DNA of 64,000 nt from a bacterium (GTDB taxonomy: Bacteria; Hinthialibacterota; Hinthialibacteria; OLB16): positions 62,001 to 126,000 of the forward strand of contig JAJVIK010000019.1 in assembly GCA_022072055.1 (NCBI GenBank), written 5' to 3'. The position numbers and the translations under genes were made by a program. Under the pieces are notes generated by a model. It had not been told where the DNA came from. It saw nothing but the letters and a program-made list of their open reading frames with translations, and ran no database searches. Shown here piece by piece: positions 44,041 to 52,266 of this stretch. Position 1 is the stretch's first letter, and each line of letters begins with the position of its first letter.

Positions 44041-44430
44041 TCAGCACTCTTCCCTTTCGGGCTGCAGGACGCCAAACACGTTCCCTTCGGTGTCCTTGAA
44101 GTAGGCCAGGAGGCCGACAGTGGGGATGGGCATTTTCGGGACAGCGATAATTCCCCCGGCCTTCTCGATACGCTCCAGGGTGGAGTCGAGCGAATCGGTT
44201 CCGATGGTGCAGACAAAGGCGTTCACGGCAGCGTGTTCGGAAGGGGCGGCGCCCATTCGTCGAATGAGCCCGCCATTGACTCCGGGTTCCCCGTCTTCCC
44301 CGGCGCGGATGGTCCAGTATTCGATCGGACCATCCCACTTGGTAAACCGCCAACCGAGCGCTTCGGTGTAGAACCTGATGGCGCGCTCAGGGTCCGTCGC
44401 GTGGATTTCAAAATGGATGACTTTGGACAT
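44041..44430 (-). CDS. VOC (glyoxalase-like) family protein
   Basis: A 129-residue single vicinal-oxygen-chelate domain protein. The first module starts IHFEIHATDPERAIRFYTEA-LGW and ends with GGLI; the second is FVCTIGTDSLDSTLERIEKAGG, with the terminal TEGNVFGVLQPE. The metal-ligand positions (His in FEIHA, Glu in ITRAGEDGE region, and Glu near GNVFG) are partly kept. Members range from lyases to resistance proteins; substrate unknown. It follows the HicB-like gene by two bases, so the two are probably cotranscribed. Confidence 0.85.
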   Translation of the reverse strand: MSKVIHFEIHATDPERAIRFYTEALGWRFTKWDGPIEYWTIRAGEDGEPGVNGGLIRRMGAAPSEHAAVNAFVCTIGTDSLDSTLERIEKAGGIIAVPKMPIPTVGLLAYFKDTEGNVFGVLQPEREEC

Positions 44431-44432
44431 GA

Positions 44433-44648
44433 TCAGACACTCCAATTTGGAACTCGCAGACTCCTTGAAATCCGAGAAAGCAACCACTCCTCCAAAACCT
44501 CCTCCCGCTCCTCGCGACACCCCTCAACCGTCGGTGCGTTGGCGTAGACCCCTTGGAACCCTGGAATCTCGCCGTAGAACGACCGGTCATCCTGCAGAAT
44601 CTCGTAGCGCGCTCTCGTCATCGCGGCTCTAAGGCACTGGCTCAGCAC
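44433..44648 (-). CDS. HicB-family antitoxin, truncated and without HicA
   Basis: A 71-residue protein of the HicB group. The family's typical opening is present (LSQCLRAAMTRARYEILQDD), then SFYGEIPGFQGVYANAP and TVEGCREEREEVLEEWLLSR. Family members usually continue beyond the helix with a Pro-containing tail of about 15 more residues and are next to hicA. Here the frame stops at RVPNWSV and the next gene is a VOC protein. The start is GTG at 44648, seven bases after AGGGAG. It probably no longer forms a toxin-antitoxin pair, though it may still bind RNA or DNA. Confidence 0.7.
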   Translation of the reverse strand: MLSQCLRAAMTRARYEILQDDRSFYGEIPGFQGVYANAPTVEGCREEREEVLEEWLLSRISRSLRVPNWSV

Positions 44649-44668
44649 GGTCTTCTCCCTTCGCCGGT

Positions 44669-44689
44669 GGACAGGCGGGATGCCTGTCC
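44669..44689. repeat. Perfect 8-bp palindrome (REP-like)
   Basis: GGACAGGC and GCCTGTCC flank a 5-base loop (GGGAT) between the divergent hicB-like and yjbQ genes. The bounded, perfect palindrome looks like a dispersed intergenic repeat unit. There is no T tract. Confidence 0.5.
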
Positions 44690-44750
44690 TACATGACGCT
44701 CGGTTCGTCTATGATGCTCCAGGCCAATTGGGAAAGGAAGGCGGCGTTCC

Positions 44751-45164
44751 ATGAGATTTCACACCGAATACCTCTGGTTCAACACTCGCAGCCATCGCGA
44801 GTACATCAACATCACCGACAAGGTGGAAGAGGCGGTTCGCAAGAGCGAGGTTCTTGAAGGCATGGTTCTGGTTTCGGCCATGCACATCACCGCCGCCGTG
44901 TATGTCAATGATGCCGAGTCCGGTCTGATTCAGGACATCGACGATTGGCTGGAGAAGCTTGCCCCCACCGGTCCGGACTACCGTCACCACCGCACGGGCG
45001 AGGACAACGGCGACGCGCACCTTAAAAATCTCCTGATTCACCACCAGGTGATTCTGCCGATCACCAACGGCAAGCTCGACCTCGGCCCCTGGCAGCAGGT
45101 GTACTATGCCGAGTTCGACGGCCAGCGGAAGAAGCGGGCGGTCATCAAGGTGATGGGGGAATGA
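44751..45164 (+). CDS. YjbQ/UPF0047-family protein
   Basis: A 137-residue protein of the YjbQ (UPF0047) family, small trimeric proteins, some of which have weak thiamin-phosphate synthase activity. The conserved core is [34 protein letters not shown], the [11 protein letters not shown] helix, [19 protein letters not shown] with the His/Asp cluster, and [19 protein letters not shown]. Its length is normal. It is divergent from the hicB-like gene and converges on def with a 25-base gap. Confidence 0.9.
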   Translation: MRFHTEYLWFNTRSHREYINITDKVEEAVRKSEVLEGMVLVSAMHITAAVYVNDAESGLIQDIDDWLEKLAPTGPDYRHHRTGEDNGDAHLKNLLIHHQVILPITNGKLDLGPWQQVYYAEFDGQRKKRAVIKVMGE

Positions 45165-45189
45165 GCTCCGACGGCGGAGATGGTTGGAC

Positions 45190-45696
45190 TCAGGCGGGCG
45201 TGCAAGCCTCAAACTTCTCAAGCGCGCCCCGCAGCCGTTCGAGCTCTTCGGGGGAGACCCGGTCGATGAACAGCACCCCTTCCAGGTGATCGATTTCGTG
45301 CTGGAACACACGGGCAAACAGGCCGGAAGCGTGGATCTGAACCTGTTTTCCATCCACGGTCAGACCTATGACCTTGATCCGCGTCGGGCGGACCACTTCG
45401 CCTTCGACCCCGGGAATGGAGAGACAGCCCTCGGAGAGTGAAGCCAGTTCATCGCCGACCCAAACGATCTCGGGATTGATCAGGGCGGTCTTCTCCCCCG
45501 GCTCGCGCGTGTCCACCAGAATGATGCGCTGGGAAAGCCCGACCTGCGGGGCCGCGAGACCAATCCCCTTGGATTCATACATGGCCGTCCACATCCCCTC
45601 GATGGTTTGGAGGGTGGAGGAGGTGATCTTCTCAACCCTGCGCGCCTTCTTGCGGAGGATGGGGTCGCCGAGGTATCGGATGCGGAGCTTCTTCAT
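45190..45696 (-). CDS. def: Peptide deformylase
   Basis: A 168-residue metalloenzyme that removes the formyl group from the N-terminal Met of new proteins. All three motifs are present: GIGLAAPQVG, EGCLSIPG with the metal-binding Cys, and QHEIDHLEGVLF with the two metal-binding His and the catalytic Glu. It begins with the usual IRYLGDPILRKKA. Length is normal. It is the only gene in its unit; TTGACA at 45739-45744 on the minus strand has no good -10 partner. Confidence 0.96.
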   Translation of the reverse strand: MKKLRIRYLGDPILRKKARRVEKITSSTLQTIEGMWTAMYESKGIGLAAPQVGLSQRIILVDTREPGEKTALINPEIVWVGDELASLSEGCLSIPGVEGEVVRPTRIKVIGLTVDGKQVQIHASGLFARVFQHEIDHLEGVLFIDRVSPEELERLRGALEKFEACTPA

Positions 45697-45787
45697 TGAG
45701 GGTCCTTGAGTTTCTCTTGTGGGTTGATTTTGGGATTCTTGTCAACAATACGGAAGAGTCAAGGACACAAGTCGATAAGAAGCAAGA

Positions 45788-45817
45788 CCGGGGTGGCCCC
45801 AAGCGGAGCCACCCCGG
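45788..45817 (-). terminator. Strong hairpin downstream of the pal genes
   Basis: CCGGGGTGGC (45788-45797) and GCCACCCCGG (45808-45817) form a perfect 10-base stem with a 10-base loop, 34 bases beyond the stop of the last pal gene. On the minus strand a T-rich run (TCTTGCTTCTT) follows. This probably ends the Tol-Pal transcript. Confidence 0.7.
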
Positions 45818-45850
45818 ATCATGGTCCTAATTCTGTAGACCCCGCGCCGA

Positions 45851-46432
45851 TCAGCCCGCGACCTTGAACTCCGCGCGGCGATTCATCATGCGAGAGGATT
45901 CATCCGTGCCGGGCACGGCCGGACGGAGCTCTCCGTAAGAGATGATGTCGATCCGCGAGGGGTTGATGCCGAGCTGGATCAGGTATTCCCGCACCGCCAG
46001 CGCCCGGTTCTCGCCCAGCGCCTGGTTGTATTCCTCGGTGCCGCGCTCATCGCAGTTCCCCTCGATAAGGACCCGCATGCGCGGATTGCTCCGCAAATAC
46101 TCGGCGTTGTTCAGCAGGGTTCGACGCGCTTCCTCGGACAGATCATAACGGTCATACGCGAAGTAAACCGTCTCCAGATTCGAGTCGGAGGACCAATCGC
46201 CGGAGCCGGGGCGGCGGGTGAGCGCCTCGTCCCCGGTCCGCTCCCAGTCCGTGTTCAGATTTCCGGCGTTCGGATCGCCGAAATCACTCGGCCCCGACCC
46301 GGTATAGTCGTCGATGCCCTCCTCGGTGGAAGAGAACCCCTCCGAGAGCGGGGGCGGTTGGTTGACTCGCGGAGAGCAGGCCACGAGCAACACCCCCGAA
46401 ATGGCGATAATCAGCACTTTGAGCTTTCTCAT
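45851..46432 (-). CDS. pal: Peptidoglycan-associated lipoprotein (copy 1)
   Basis: A 193-residue outer-membrane lipoprotein. Residues 1-19 are a lipoprotein signal with lipobox LVAC. A variable linker follows, then an OmpA/Pal domain (about 85-193): TVYFAYDRYDLSEEARRTL, LIEGNCDERGTEEYNQALGE, and NRRAEFKVAG at the end. It binds peptidoglycan and connects to TolB. It follows a second pal gene on the same strand, 88 bases away, and the Tol genes upstream. The hairpin at 45788 ends the unit. Confidence 0.92.
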   Translation of the reverse strand: MRKLKVLIIAISGVLLVACSPRVNQPPPLSEGFSSTEEGIDDYTGSGPSDFGDPNAGNLNTDWERTGDEALTRRPGSGDWSSDSNLETVYFAYDRYDLSEEARRTLLNNAEYLRSNPRMRVLIEGNCDERGTEEYNQALGENRALAVREYLIQLGINPSRIDIISYGELRPAVPGTDESSRMMNRRAEFKVAG

Positions 46433-46520
46433 GATCGCATCCCTTCTCCCGGATCCTCAGAATTCCCCTTCCGTATCCGGAAACCCTTTACCTTAAGCGG
46501 ATCCCCACTGGACCGCTTTG

Positions 46521-47105
46521 TTACTCCAGCACCAGGAACTCGGCGCGGCGATTCTTGGCCCACGCGGACTCATCATGGCCCGGATCCGCCGGCTCGACCT
46601 CGCCCTTGGACACGCTCTGCATCCGCGAGGCGTCCACGCCGTGGTCGATCATCCAGCTGCGCACGGCGTCCGCGCGACGGTCCCCGAGGGCCAGATTGTA
46701 TTCCTCGGTTCCGCGCTCGTCGCAATGCCCCTCGATCCGAATCGGAGCGTTCGGGTTCTGGCGCATCCACGCCAGGTTCCGCTCCAACGCAGCCGTCTGA
46801 TCCTCGCGGATATACGATTGGTCGAAGTCGAAGTAAACGGTGTCGAGCATGTACTTCGGTTCGCCGTCAAAACGAGTCTTTCCGGCGCCATCGCCCCATT
46901 CGCCGCCGGGACCATAGCCCCCGCCGCCATTCTGACCATAGCCCGAACCGTTGCCGTATGCCCCGGGACCAAAGGGTCCGCTGTAGCAGTTCCTTCCGGG
47001 ACGCAGATACCATCCGCATCCGACCAACTGGGTCGCCAGCAGAGCCAGCGCCACAATTCCCCTCACTTGGACCTGGAATGTCCCCTTCCTCATTGTCGCC
47101 TGCAT
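46521..47105 (-). CDS. Peptidoglycan-associated lipoprotein (copy 2)
   Basis: A 194-residue Pal-like lipoprotein with a signal and lipobox QLVGC. The mature N-terminus is Gly/Tyr-rich (YGNGSGYGQNGGGGYGPGG), which is unusual and may be a flexible spacer. The OmpA-type domain (about 90-194) carries TVYFDFDQSYIREDQTAAL, RIEGHCDERGTEEYNLALGD and NRRAEFLVLE. It differs enough from copy 1 that they are old paralogues. It lies between the Cys-rich lipoprotein gene and copy 1. Confidence 0.88.
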   Translation of the reverse strand: MQATMRKGTFQVQVRGIVALALLATQLVGCGWYLRPGRNCYSGPFGPGAYGNGSGYGQNGGGGYGPGGEWGDGAGKTRFDGEPKYMLDTVYFDFDQSYIREDQTAALERNLAWMRQNPNAPIRIEGHCDERGTEEYNLALGDRRADAVRSWMIDHGVDASRMQSVSKGEVEPADPGHDESAWAKNRRAEFLVLE

Positions 47106-47137
47106 GTTTCTCCCCCTCAGAACCGATTGGTGTTTCC

Positions 47138-47482
47138 TCAGTAATAGCCGGTCCCTGATCCTCCCGAATCAGAGTCGCTCAGGTAGCCGGAATCTTGATT
47201 GCCAGACCTGCTCGCGCTTCCACTGGTTACTTTACCCCCAAACGGGTAACAGGGGTCATAGCAGCACCCGCTGTTGCACCCGAAGCTCGGCTTGAATCCC
47301 ATCTCCAAGTAGCCGTTTGGCCACGGTCCGCAGCCAGAGCCACAATGTCCGCACGAGTTGCACTGTCCGCAGGGACTCCCGCAGCGGTAGCCAACGCCGC
47401 AGCACCCGCCGAGGAGCGCCGCCACCGCCAGGATGACGATGAAAACCGATGCCCTTTGTCCCAAGCCATTGGTATTGAACAT
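47138..47482 (-). CDS. Cys/Gly-rich small lipoprotein
   Basis: A 114-residue lipoprotein candidate. The signal ends with lipobox LLGGC followed by CGVGYRCGSPCGQCNSCGHC, a run of Cys pairs spaced by two or three residues, then more Cys in NSGCCYDPCYPFGG. In total there are about 13 Cys. The C-terminus is Ser/Gly-rich. Cys this dense could bind metal or form multiple disulfides on the cell surface; no known family was recognised. It has its own promoter (47569-47596) and is first in a unit with two pal genes. Confidence 0.65.
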   Translation of the reverse strand: MFNTNGLGQRASVFIVILAVAALLGGCCGVGYRCGSPCGQCNSCGHCGSGCGPWPNGYLEMGFKPSFGCNSGCCYDPCYPFGGKVTSGSASRSGNQDSGYLSDSDSGGSGTGYY

Positions 47483-47568
47483 TTTCTTCCCCCTAGTCTC
47501 CCGTTAATTCGAGGTAAATGTTCATAAACTGAACACTAGCAGGAAGTATCGTCAATTTCAAGAGAAAA

Positions 47569-47596
47569 ATTATAACCCGACTGAACGTTTTTTCAG
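47569..47596 (-). promoter_or_regulatory. Sigma-70 promoter for the Cys-rich lipoprotein and pal genes
   Basis: On the minus strand a perfect TATAAT (47569-47574) lies 16 bases after CTGAAA (47591-47596), inside the most AT-rich stretch of this part of the window. It is about 87 bases before the ATG at 47482 and separates tolB from the lipoprotein genes. Confidence 0.55.
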
Positions 47597-47669
47597 GAAA
47601 CCCCTAAAATTGAGGCTGTTACGTTGCATTTCCGTCCGTGATCGAGGGCCTCCGAGGTCCGGATCGAAC

Positions 47670-49094
47670 TCAAGGCCCCCATGCGGGCGACGAGTTCTCG
47701 CCGGGCAGGCGGTCGGAGCTGGTGATGTAGCGCCGGTCGCTCCCATCGGCGTCCATCACCACAATCTGCCCTCGATGGGTGAACACCAAGTGCCTGCCAT
47801 CAGGCGCCCAACTGGGGTGTTCACAGTTGCCGCCAAGATCACCGGTCAGATTCCGGGCGTTGCCCCCGTTCAAGTCCGCCACCCAGATATTGAAGCCTCC
47901 CCCCCCAGCGCTGGAGGTGTAAGCGATTTTGTCCCCCTTCGGGCTGACGGCCGGGTCGTCGTTCTGGCCCGACCGGACCACCGCGCTGGGCTGCCCCCCG
48001 GAAGCGGCCATCCGCATGATTTGTGGAGCGCCATAGCGGTCCGAAATGAAATAGATCGCGGACCCATCCGGGGTGTAGACCGGCGAGGTGTCCACATCCC
48101 GCGAGCGGGTGAGCCGAACCGGATTGCTCCCATCCGCGTTGATGCGGTAGATCTCCGGGTTGCCGTCCCGCGAAAGGGTGATCGCAAGGCTCCCCCCGTT
48201 GGGGTGCCATGAAGCCGCGCTGTTCATCCCCGGGAAGGCCGCGAGCACCCGGATTCTCCCCGTGTCCAGGTTGTAGACATACAGGTCGGGGTTGGCCTGG
48301 CGATAGGAGGTGTAGACCAGCTTACGGCCATCGGGCGACCAAGCCGGGGACAGGCACAGATTACGGTCTTGGGTGATCGGACGGATATTCCGGCCGTCGT
48401 AGTCCATGATGTAGATCTCGTGGACTTTCATCTTCTTTCCGCCGGAGTCCGCGCGCCACTGTGCGTTCACAAAGGCGATGTATGTGTGGGCGCACCCCGG
48501 AAAGCCATCGGGATCGTATTTCTGAACCATGCCATCCACAAAGTTGTGGATGGCTCGGCGAACCTCCCGGATCTTCTTTTCGGGGCCATCAAATTGAAGC
48601 GTGAACTCAAGCGCCGAAATGGTTTCCTGCTCGCCCACATCGTAAGCATAGAGGCGAATGTTCCCGGAGTTGCCTTGGTTCTCGAATTCCCCCTTGACGA
48701 TGACATCCGCGCCGAGCTGCTGCCACGCGCCATAGTTGATCTGACGTCCGGCCTGGTCCTTGCGGTTTTGAGCGACCATCTCGGTCGAGTTTGGGAGCGG
48801 ATTGAAATAGTCGGAGAAATCCAGGTCATAGCGAATGGTCTTGTCGTATTGGACCTGGAGGTCGGAATCCTGCCCGCGCGGCAGTTCGATGTCGGTGACC
48901 GCCACTCGCAGCGAGGAAGTCCGGCCCACTCCGGTGACTCGAAGCTGGCCGGTGGCGGAGGTCTCGGAATCTCGGAAACTCCGGATACCCCCGCGGGCCG
49001 CCTGAGCCTGGACGGATAGGACAACCGCGTTCGCCGCCAGCGCGACGATGGCCGCTTGGGCCAAAAGGAAGGATTTACTCCACAACGAACTCAC
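47670..49094 (-). CDS. tolB: TolB periplasmic propeller protein
   Basis: A 474-residue periplasmic protein with signal peptide (to about residue 32, AQA). It has the N-terminal TolB domain (LRVAVTDIELPRGQDSDLQ, IRYDLDFSDYFNPLPNS, WQQLGADVIVKGEFENQG) and a C-terminal six-bladed beta-propeller with repeats such as LSPAWSPDGRKLVYTSYR, AASWHPNGGSLAITLSRDG and DTSPVYTPDGSAIYFISDR. It links Pal to the TolQRA complex for outer membrane constriction in division. Its start overlaps the TolA/TonB gene by 20 bases. Confidence 0.95.
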   Translation of the reverse strand: MSSLWSKSFLLAQAAIVALAANAVVLSVQAQAARGGIRSFRDSETSATGQLRVTGVGRTSSLRVAVTDIELPRGQDSDLQVQYDKTIRYDLDFSDYFNPLPNSTEMVAQNRKDQAGRQINYGAWQQLGADVIVKGEFENQGNSGNIRLYAYDVGEQETISALEFTLQFDGPEKKIREVRRAIHNFVDGMVQKYDPDGFPGCAHTYIAFVNAQWRADSGGKKMKVHEIYIMDYDGRNIRPITQDRNLCLSPAWSPDGRKLVYTSYRQANPDLYVYNLDTGRIRVLAAFPGMNSAASWHPNGGSLAITLSRDGNPEIYRINADGSNPVRLTRSRDVDTSPVYTPDGSAIYFISDRYGAPQIMRMAASGGQPSAVVRSGQNDDPAVSPKGDKIAYTSSAGGGGFNIWVADLNGGNARNLTGDLGGNCEHPSWAPDGRHLVFTHRGQIVVMDADGSDRRYITSSDRLPGENSSPAWGP

Positions 49095-49986
49095 AGGTCA
49101 CCCCCAAATCACTGGTTCCGGGCGGAAGCGGCTCGAAGGGAGTCACCGCCTCCACCGCGCGCTTAGCCGCTTCGTCAATCCGGCGATTGCCGGATGTATC
49201 CCGCACCGCGATATCGACAATCTCGCCGCTGCGAAGAATCTTGAAATAAACCGTGACCACACGCTCGCCCTGACGCATCGAGTGCGGCGGAGCGAAGTTG
49301 GCCTGAAGCTCCTCGCGGAGCCTTCCAAGATAGGCCCCGTCTCCGAAGGCCCGCGAGAGGCTCATGCCCGTTCCGGCTCCGGCGGAGTAGTTTGTGCTGG
49401 GAATCGCCTTCTCGGCGGTCACGATCGCATCCTTGAGGTTCTTGACCGCTTGCGCGACAACCGTCGCGGTCTTGTTGGGCGTGGGCGAAGCCGTTGGACC
49501 GGGAGTGTTGGTCGGCTTGGGCGTGGGTTTCTTTGTGTTTGTCGGCTTCGGAGTCGGTTTCTTGGTGTCCGTGGGTTTGGGAGTCGGCTTCTTGGTGTCG
49601 GTGGCCTTGGCGGTCGGCGTGTTCGTGGCCGGTTTCGCGGTGGCGGTTTCGGTCGGAGTCTTGGTCGGCTCCACCTCGGTGGGTGTGAGGCTCGGGGTGG
49701 AGGTCGGCTTGTCGGTTCGGGTCGCAGTCGGCGACAAGGAGGGGGTGGGAGTCGGTAGGAGATCCCCCACCAAGGACTTGGCCTGAGTCAAATCGGGAGT
49801 GGGCGACTTTTTGGGGGTTTCCTCCGGTGTCGGGTCCTCTTCCTCCGGCTCGATCATCGGCGGCGGCAAGACCAGTTCGAGGGCCATCGGCGGAGGGGTG
49901 TCCCGCACCCAGAGGAGGGTCGGCAGATAAAAGGCCAGAAACACCAAGAGGTGCAAGGCCGCCGACAGAAGCACATATCGTTTCAT
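49075..49986 (-). CDS. TolA/TonB-like energy transducer with Thr/Pro repeats
   Basis: A 303-residue protein spanning the periplasm. A short cytoplasmic start and one helix (VLLSAALHLLVFLAFYLPTL) anchor it in the inner membrane. Residues 50-180 are rich in Thr, Pro and Lys, with three near-identical DTKKPTPKPT-type units; this rigid linker replaces the helical domain of E. coli TolA. The C-terminal domain (about 215-303) looks like TonB: YLGRLREELQANFAPPHSM, ERVVTVYFKILRSGEIVDIA, NRRIDEAAKRAVEAVTPFEP. It connects TolQR to TolB/Pal. The 3' end overlaps tolB by 20 bases. Confidence 0.85.
   Translation of the reverse strand: MKRYVLLSAALHLLVFLAFYLPTLLWVRDTPPPMALELVLPPPMIEPEEEDPTPEETPKKSPTPDLTQAKSLVGDLLPTPTPSLSPTATRTDKPTSTPSLTPTEVEPTKTPTETATAKPATNTPTAKATDTKKPTPKPTDTKKPTPKPTNTKKPTPKPTNTPGPTASPTPNKTATVVAQAVKNLKDAIVTAEKAIPSTNYSAGAGTGMSLSRAFGDGAYLGRLREELQANFAPPHSMRQGERVVTVYFKILRSGEIVDIAVRDTSGNRRIDEAAKRAVEAVTPFEPLPPGTSDLGVTCEFVVE
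49512..49608 (-). repeat. Tandem Thr/Pro/Lys coding repeats
   Basis: Three imperfect repeats of about 30 bases encode consecutive (D/N)TKKPTPKPT units in the linker of the TolA/TonB-like protein. Confidence 0.75.
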
Positions 49987-50027
49987 GGTTCCCCACAGCC
50001 ATCCCGGCGCACCCAGTCATCCCCACG

Positions 50028-50444
50028 TCAGTTCTCAATCGGCTCCAGCTCGGGAGCGATGGTCTCCACCCCGGCGGCGCGAATCTGGCCCATCACCCCC
50101 ATCATGAATCCGTAGGAAAGGTTTCTGTCCGCGCGAACGTGCACGGGAACCTTGCCATATTGGTCCACCAGGGCCTTGATCGTCGTTTCCAGTTCTGACA
50201 ACACAATCAGCGAATTATTCACCTGGAGGGTGCCCTCCTTGTCGCACTCCACCAGAATCGCCTTGTCATCCGTGGTGATGGTTTCCACGACCGGGGATTT
50301 GGGAAGCTCGATGATCAGCCCTTGCTTGAGCATCGGGGCCACGATCATGAACACCACCAGCAAGGTCATGGTGACATCCACCAGATTGGTGATGTTGATC
50401 TCCGCGGTGGGATAAACTCTCCTGCCTCGTGAAGCGCGAATCAT
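50028..50444 (-). CDS. TolR/ExbD-family protein
   Basis: A 138-residue inner-membrane protein of the proton-driven TolQR or ExbBD motor. One helix near residues 18-40 contains the essential Asp (NITNLVDVTMTLLVVFMI). A short periplasmic domain follows (IELPKSPVVETITTDDKAI, GKVPVHVRADRNLSYGFMM). Context between TolQ- and TolA-like genes and TolB supports TolR. The TolQ gene stops 10 bases upstream. Confidence 0.93.
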   Translation of the reverse strand: MIRASRGRRVYPTAEINITNLVDVTMTLLVVFMIVAPMLKQGLIIELPKSPVVETITTDDKAILVECDKEGTLQVNNSLIVLSELETTIKALVDQYGKVPVHVRADRNLSYGFMMGVMGQIRAAGVETIAPELEPIEN

Positions 50445-50454
50445 GGCCGCCGTG

Positions 50455-51138
50455 TCACTTCGCCTGACGCAGCTGGTGGCGGACCAGGATGTTGCTGATC
50501 ATGCCCGCGAAGTTCTCCAGCATCGCCAGCATCCGATTCACCCGAACCAGGAAGAGGTTGTAGGCCGCGGCGGCCGGCATGGCGGCCAAAAGGCCGAAGA
50601 CAGTGGTGACCAGCGCGGCGGAAATGCCGGGGGCAATGTCCTTAATCGAGGGGGCCGCCGCGCGGTCCATGGCCTGGAACACCTCCAGAATCCCCCAGAC
50701 AGTGCCGAGCAACCCCATCAGCGGACTGATCGAAGCGGTCATGGTCAGGACCGACAGGCCCCTTTGAAGCAGGATTTCGGTTTCGGTGATGGCGCGTTCC
50801 GAGGCGCGCTCCACGCCTTCGACCACCTCGGCGCGAATCACCGCCATGTTCGAGTCCCCACGCGGGGCCAGAAGGTGAATCTCCCGGTAGCAGGCTTGGA
50901 AGAGCTTGCTGGCCGGGTTACCCCTGGAGTGAACAGTCTGCTCGTAAAGGGCGTCGAGATTACCCCCCAGATGGTCGAAAAGCTGGCGAAACTGCTCAAG
51001 TTCACGCTCCCCGCGCCGGAACTGGCGCGCCTTGAACAGGATGATCGCCCAGGAGAAAATCGAGGCGCAAATGATGGCGAGAACGATAACTCGTCCCGCC
51101 CAGCTGGAATCCAAATAACCTGAAACAAGCGTTCCCAT
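50455..51138 (-). CDS. TolQ/ExbB-family proton channel
   Basis: A 227-residue MotA/TolQ/ExbB protein with three helices. The first is near residues 15-35, followed by a large cytoplasmic loop (residues 40-130), then two helices containing LSVLTMTASISPLMGLLGTV and ISAALVTTVFGLLAAMPAAA, the most conserved segments of the family. It pairs with the TolR-like protein to harvest proton motive force for envelope constriction. AGGTG precedes the ATG. Confidence 0.94.
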   Translation of the reverse strand: MGTLVSGYLDSSWAGRVIVLAIICASIFSWAIILFKARQFRRGERELEQFRQLFDHLGGNLDALYEQTVHSRGNPASKLFQACYREIHLLAPRGDSNMAVIRAEVVEGVERASERAITETEILLQRGLSVLTMTASISPLMGLLGTVWGILEVFQAMDRAAAPSIKDIAPGISAALVTTVFGLLAAMPAAAAYNLFLVRVNRMLAMLENFAGMISNILVRHQLRQAK

Positions 51139-51320
51139 GGCACCTGCTCAACTCCCTCGCGCCCTCCCCGGAGAAATGCCCTGAGGGACTCCGCGCGAGG
51201 TTCTGAAGAATGAGCCCCTGCTTCCCCTCGGGGTCTCTAAACGAAACGTGCCCCAGACCGCGCGGTCGCGGCCGGGAGCGCCCACGATTCAACTCCAGGA
51301 TGGGTCATACGCCGATTCCC

Positions 51321-52151
51321 TTACGGAATTGCCAGGGATTGGCCCATCCTGAGACCGCTGGGGTCGGTGAGTCCATTGAGTTCCTGGATCTCATCTTGGG
51401 AAACGCTGAAGCGTTTCGCAATGGTCGAGAGGGTGTCCCCCGGACGGACCTTGTAGGTGCGCGAGGCTTTAGCCACCTTGGTCTTGGTTTCCCCCGGCAT
51501 GGGAGGAAGCGTGTCCGGCACAAACGACCCTGCGGTGTCGGTGGACACGCCGGCGGTCGGGCCTTCCACGGTGGTCGACGAGGCGGAGGACTTGGTCGTG
51601 GGGGCGCCGCTTGAAGGGGAACCGTGGGTTGAGGCTGACGGGGCCGAGCCTTCCTCGCCAAACTCCTCCATCAGGACCTGGATGACATTCTTGGTTTCAG
51701 CGCGGAGCGAATCGAAGGTCTTTTCGAGATTCTCCACCTTGCGGCCCAGAGCCTGGGTCTCACGCGAGTTCTCGGTCACCTTGCGCTCCAGGGCGGCCAC
51801 CGAACTCCGCTCCCCAGGGGCCATCGAGACCGAGGCGCCGGCGCCGGTTTTGACATCCGCGTAGTTCTGACGCAGGCTCGAAAGCTCCTCGGCCATATCC
51901 GCCTGCTTGAGGGTCACTTCATTGAGACGGTCCTCCAGTTGGAGGGCCGCGCCGGAGGGCGCCCCCTTGGCGGACTGGGTCTCCTTATTCTTCAAATTGA
52001 GGGAGTGGATTTTCCGGTCCAGGGTGTCGAGGTCCTTCTGAATCCCCTCGATCTGGCGGGTGTAACACCCCCCCAGCAGAACACAAGCGGAAATTGCCAG
52101 GATCGCGCGCGCGTGGCGCGCCGGTGAATTTCGGCGCAAAGCCCCAATCAT
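51321..52151 (-). CDS. LysM lipoprotein with coiled coil (CpoB-like position)
   Basis: A 276-residue lipoprotein. Signal with lipobox LLGGC is followed by coiled-coil helices (about residues 30-150) like those of YbgF/CpoB, then a Ser/Thr/Pro-rich linker and a C-terminal LysM domain (about 230-276: YKVRPGDTLSTIAKRFSVSQ and LRMGQSLAIP) that binds peptidoglycan. CpoB normally has TPR repeats in place of LysM, so this would be a substitute. GGGGGAG lies seven bases before the ATG at 52151; a longer frame exists but starts outside the lipoprotein signal. It lies between the 2TM gene and tolQ. Confidence 0.8.
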   Translation of the reverse strand: MIGALRRNSPARHARAILAISACVLLGGCYTRQIEGIQKDLDTLDRKIHSLNLKNKETQSAKGAPSGAALQLEDRLNEVTLKQADMAEELSSLRQNYADVKTGAGASVSMAPGERSSVAALERKVTENSRETQALGRKVENLEKTFDSLRAETKNVIQVLMEEFGEEGSAPSASTHGSPSSGAPTTKSSASSTTVEGPTAGVSTDTAGSFVPDTLPPMPGETKTKVAKASRTYKVRPGDTLSTIAKRFSVSQDEIQELNGLTDPSGLRMGQSLAIP

Positions 52152-52266
52152 TTCGATTCTCCCCCTTAGAATGATCCGAACCCCTCTCGCATGTCCCCAC
52201 ATGCGTCCCCTGGAAGGGCCGGTGAATCACGTCGCTTCGGTTCATGCCCGCGCGGATCCCCCGCGC

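Noticed and set aside
45739-45744. TTGACA on the minus strand upstream of def
   Set aside because: No acceptable -10 at 16 to 18 bases, so it is not listed as a promoter.
49394-49786. Plus-strand frame of Val/Gly repeats
   Set aside because: It is the complement of the Thr/Pro linker of the TolA/TonB-like gene and follows from the DNA repeat.
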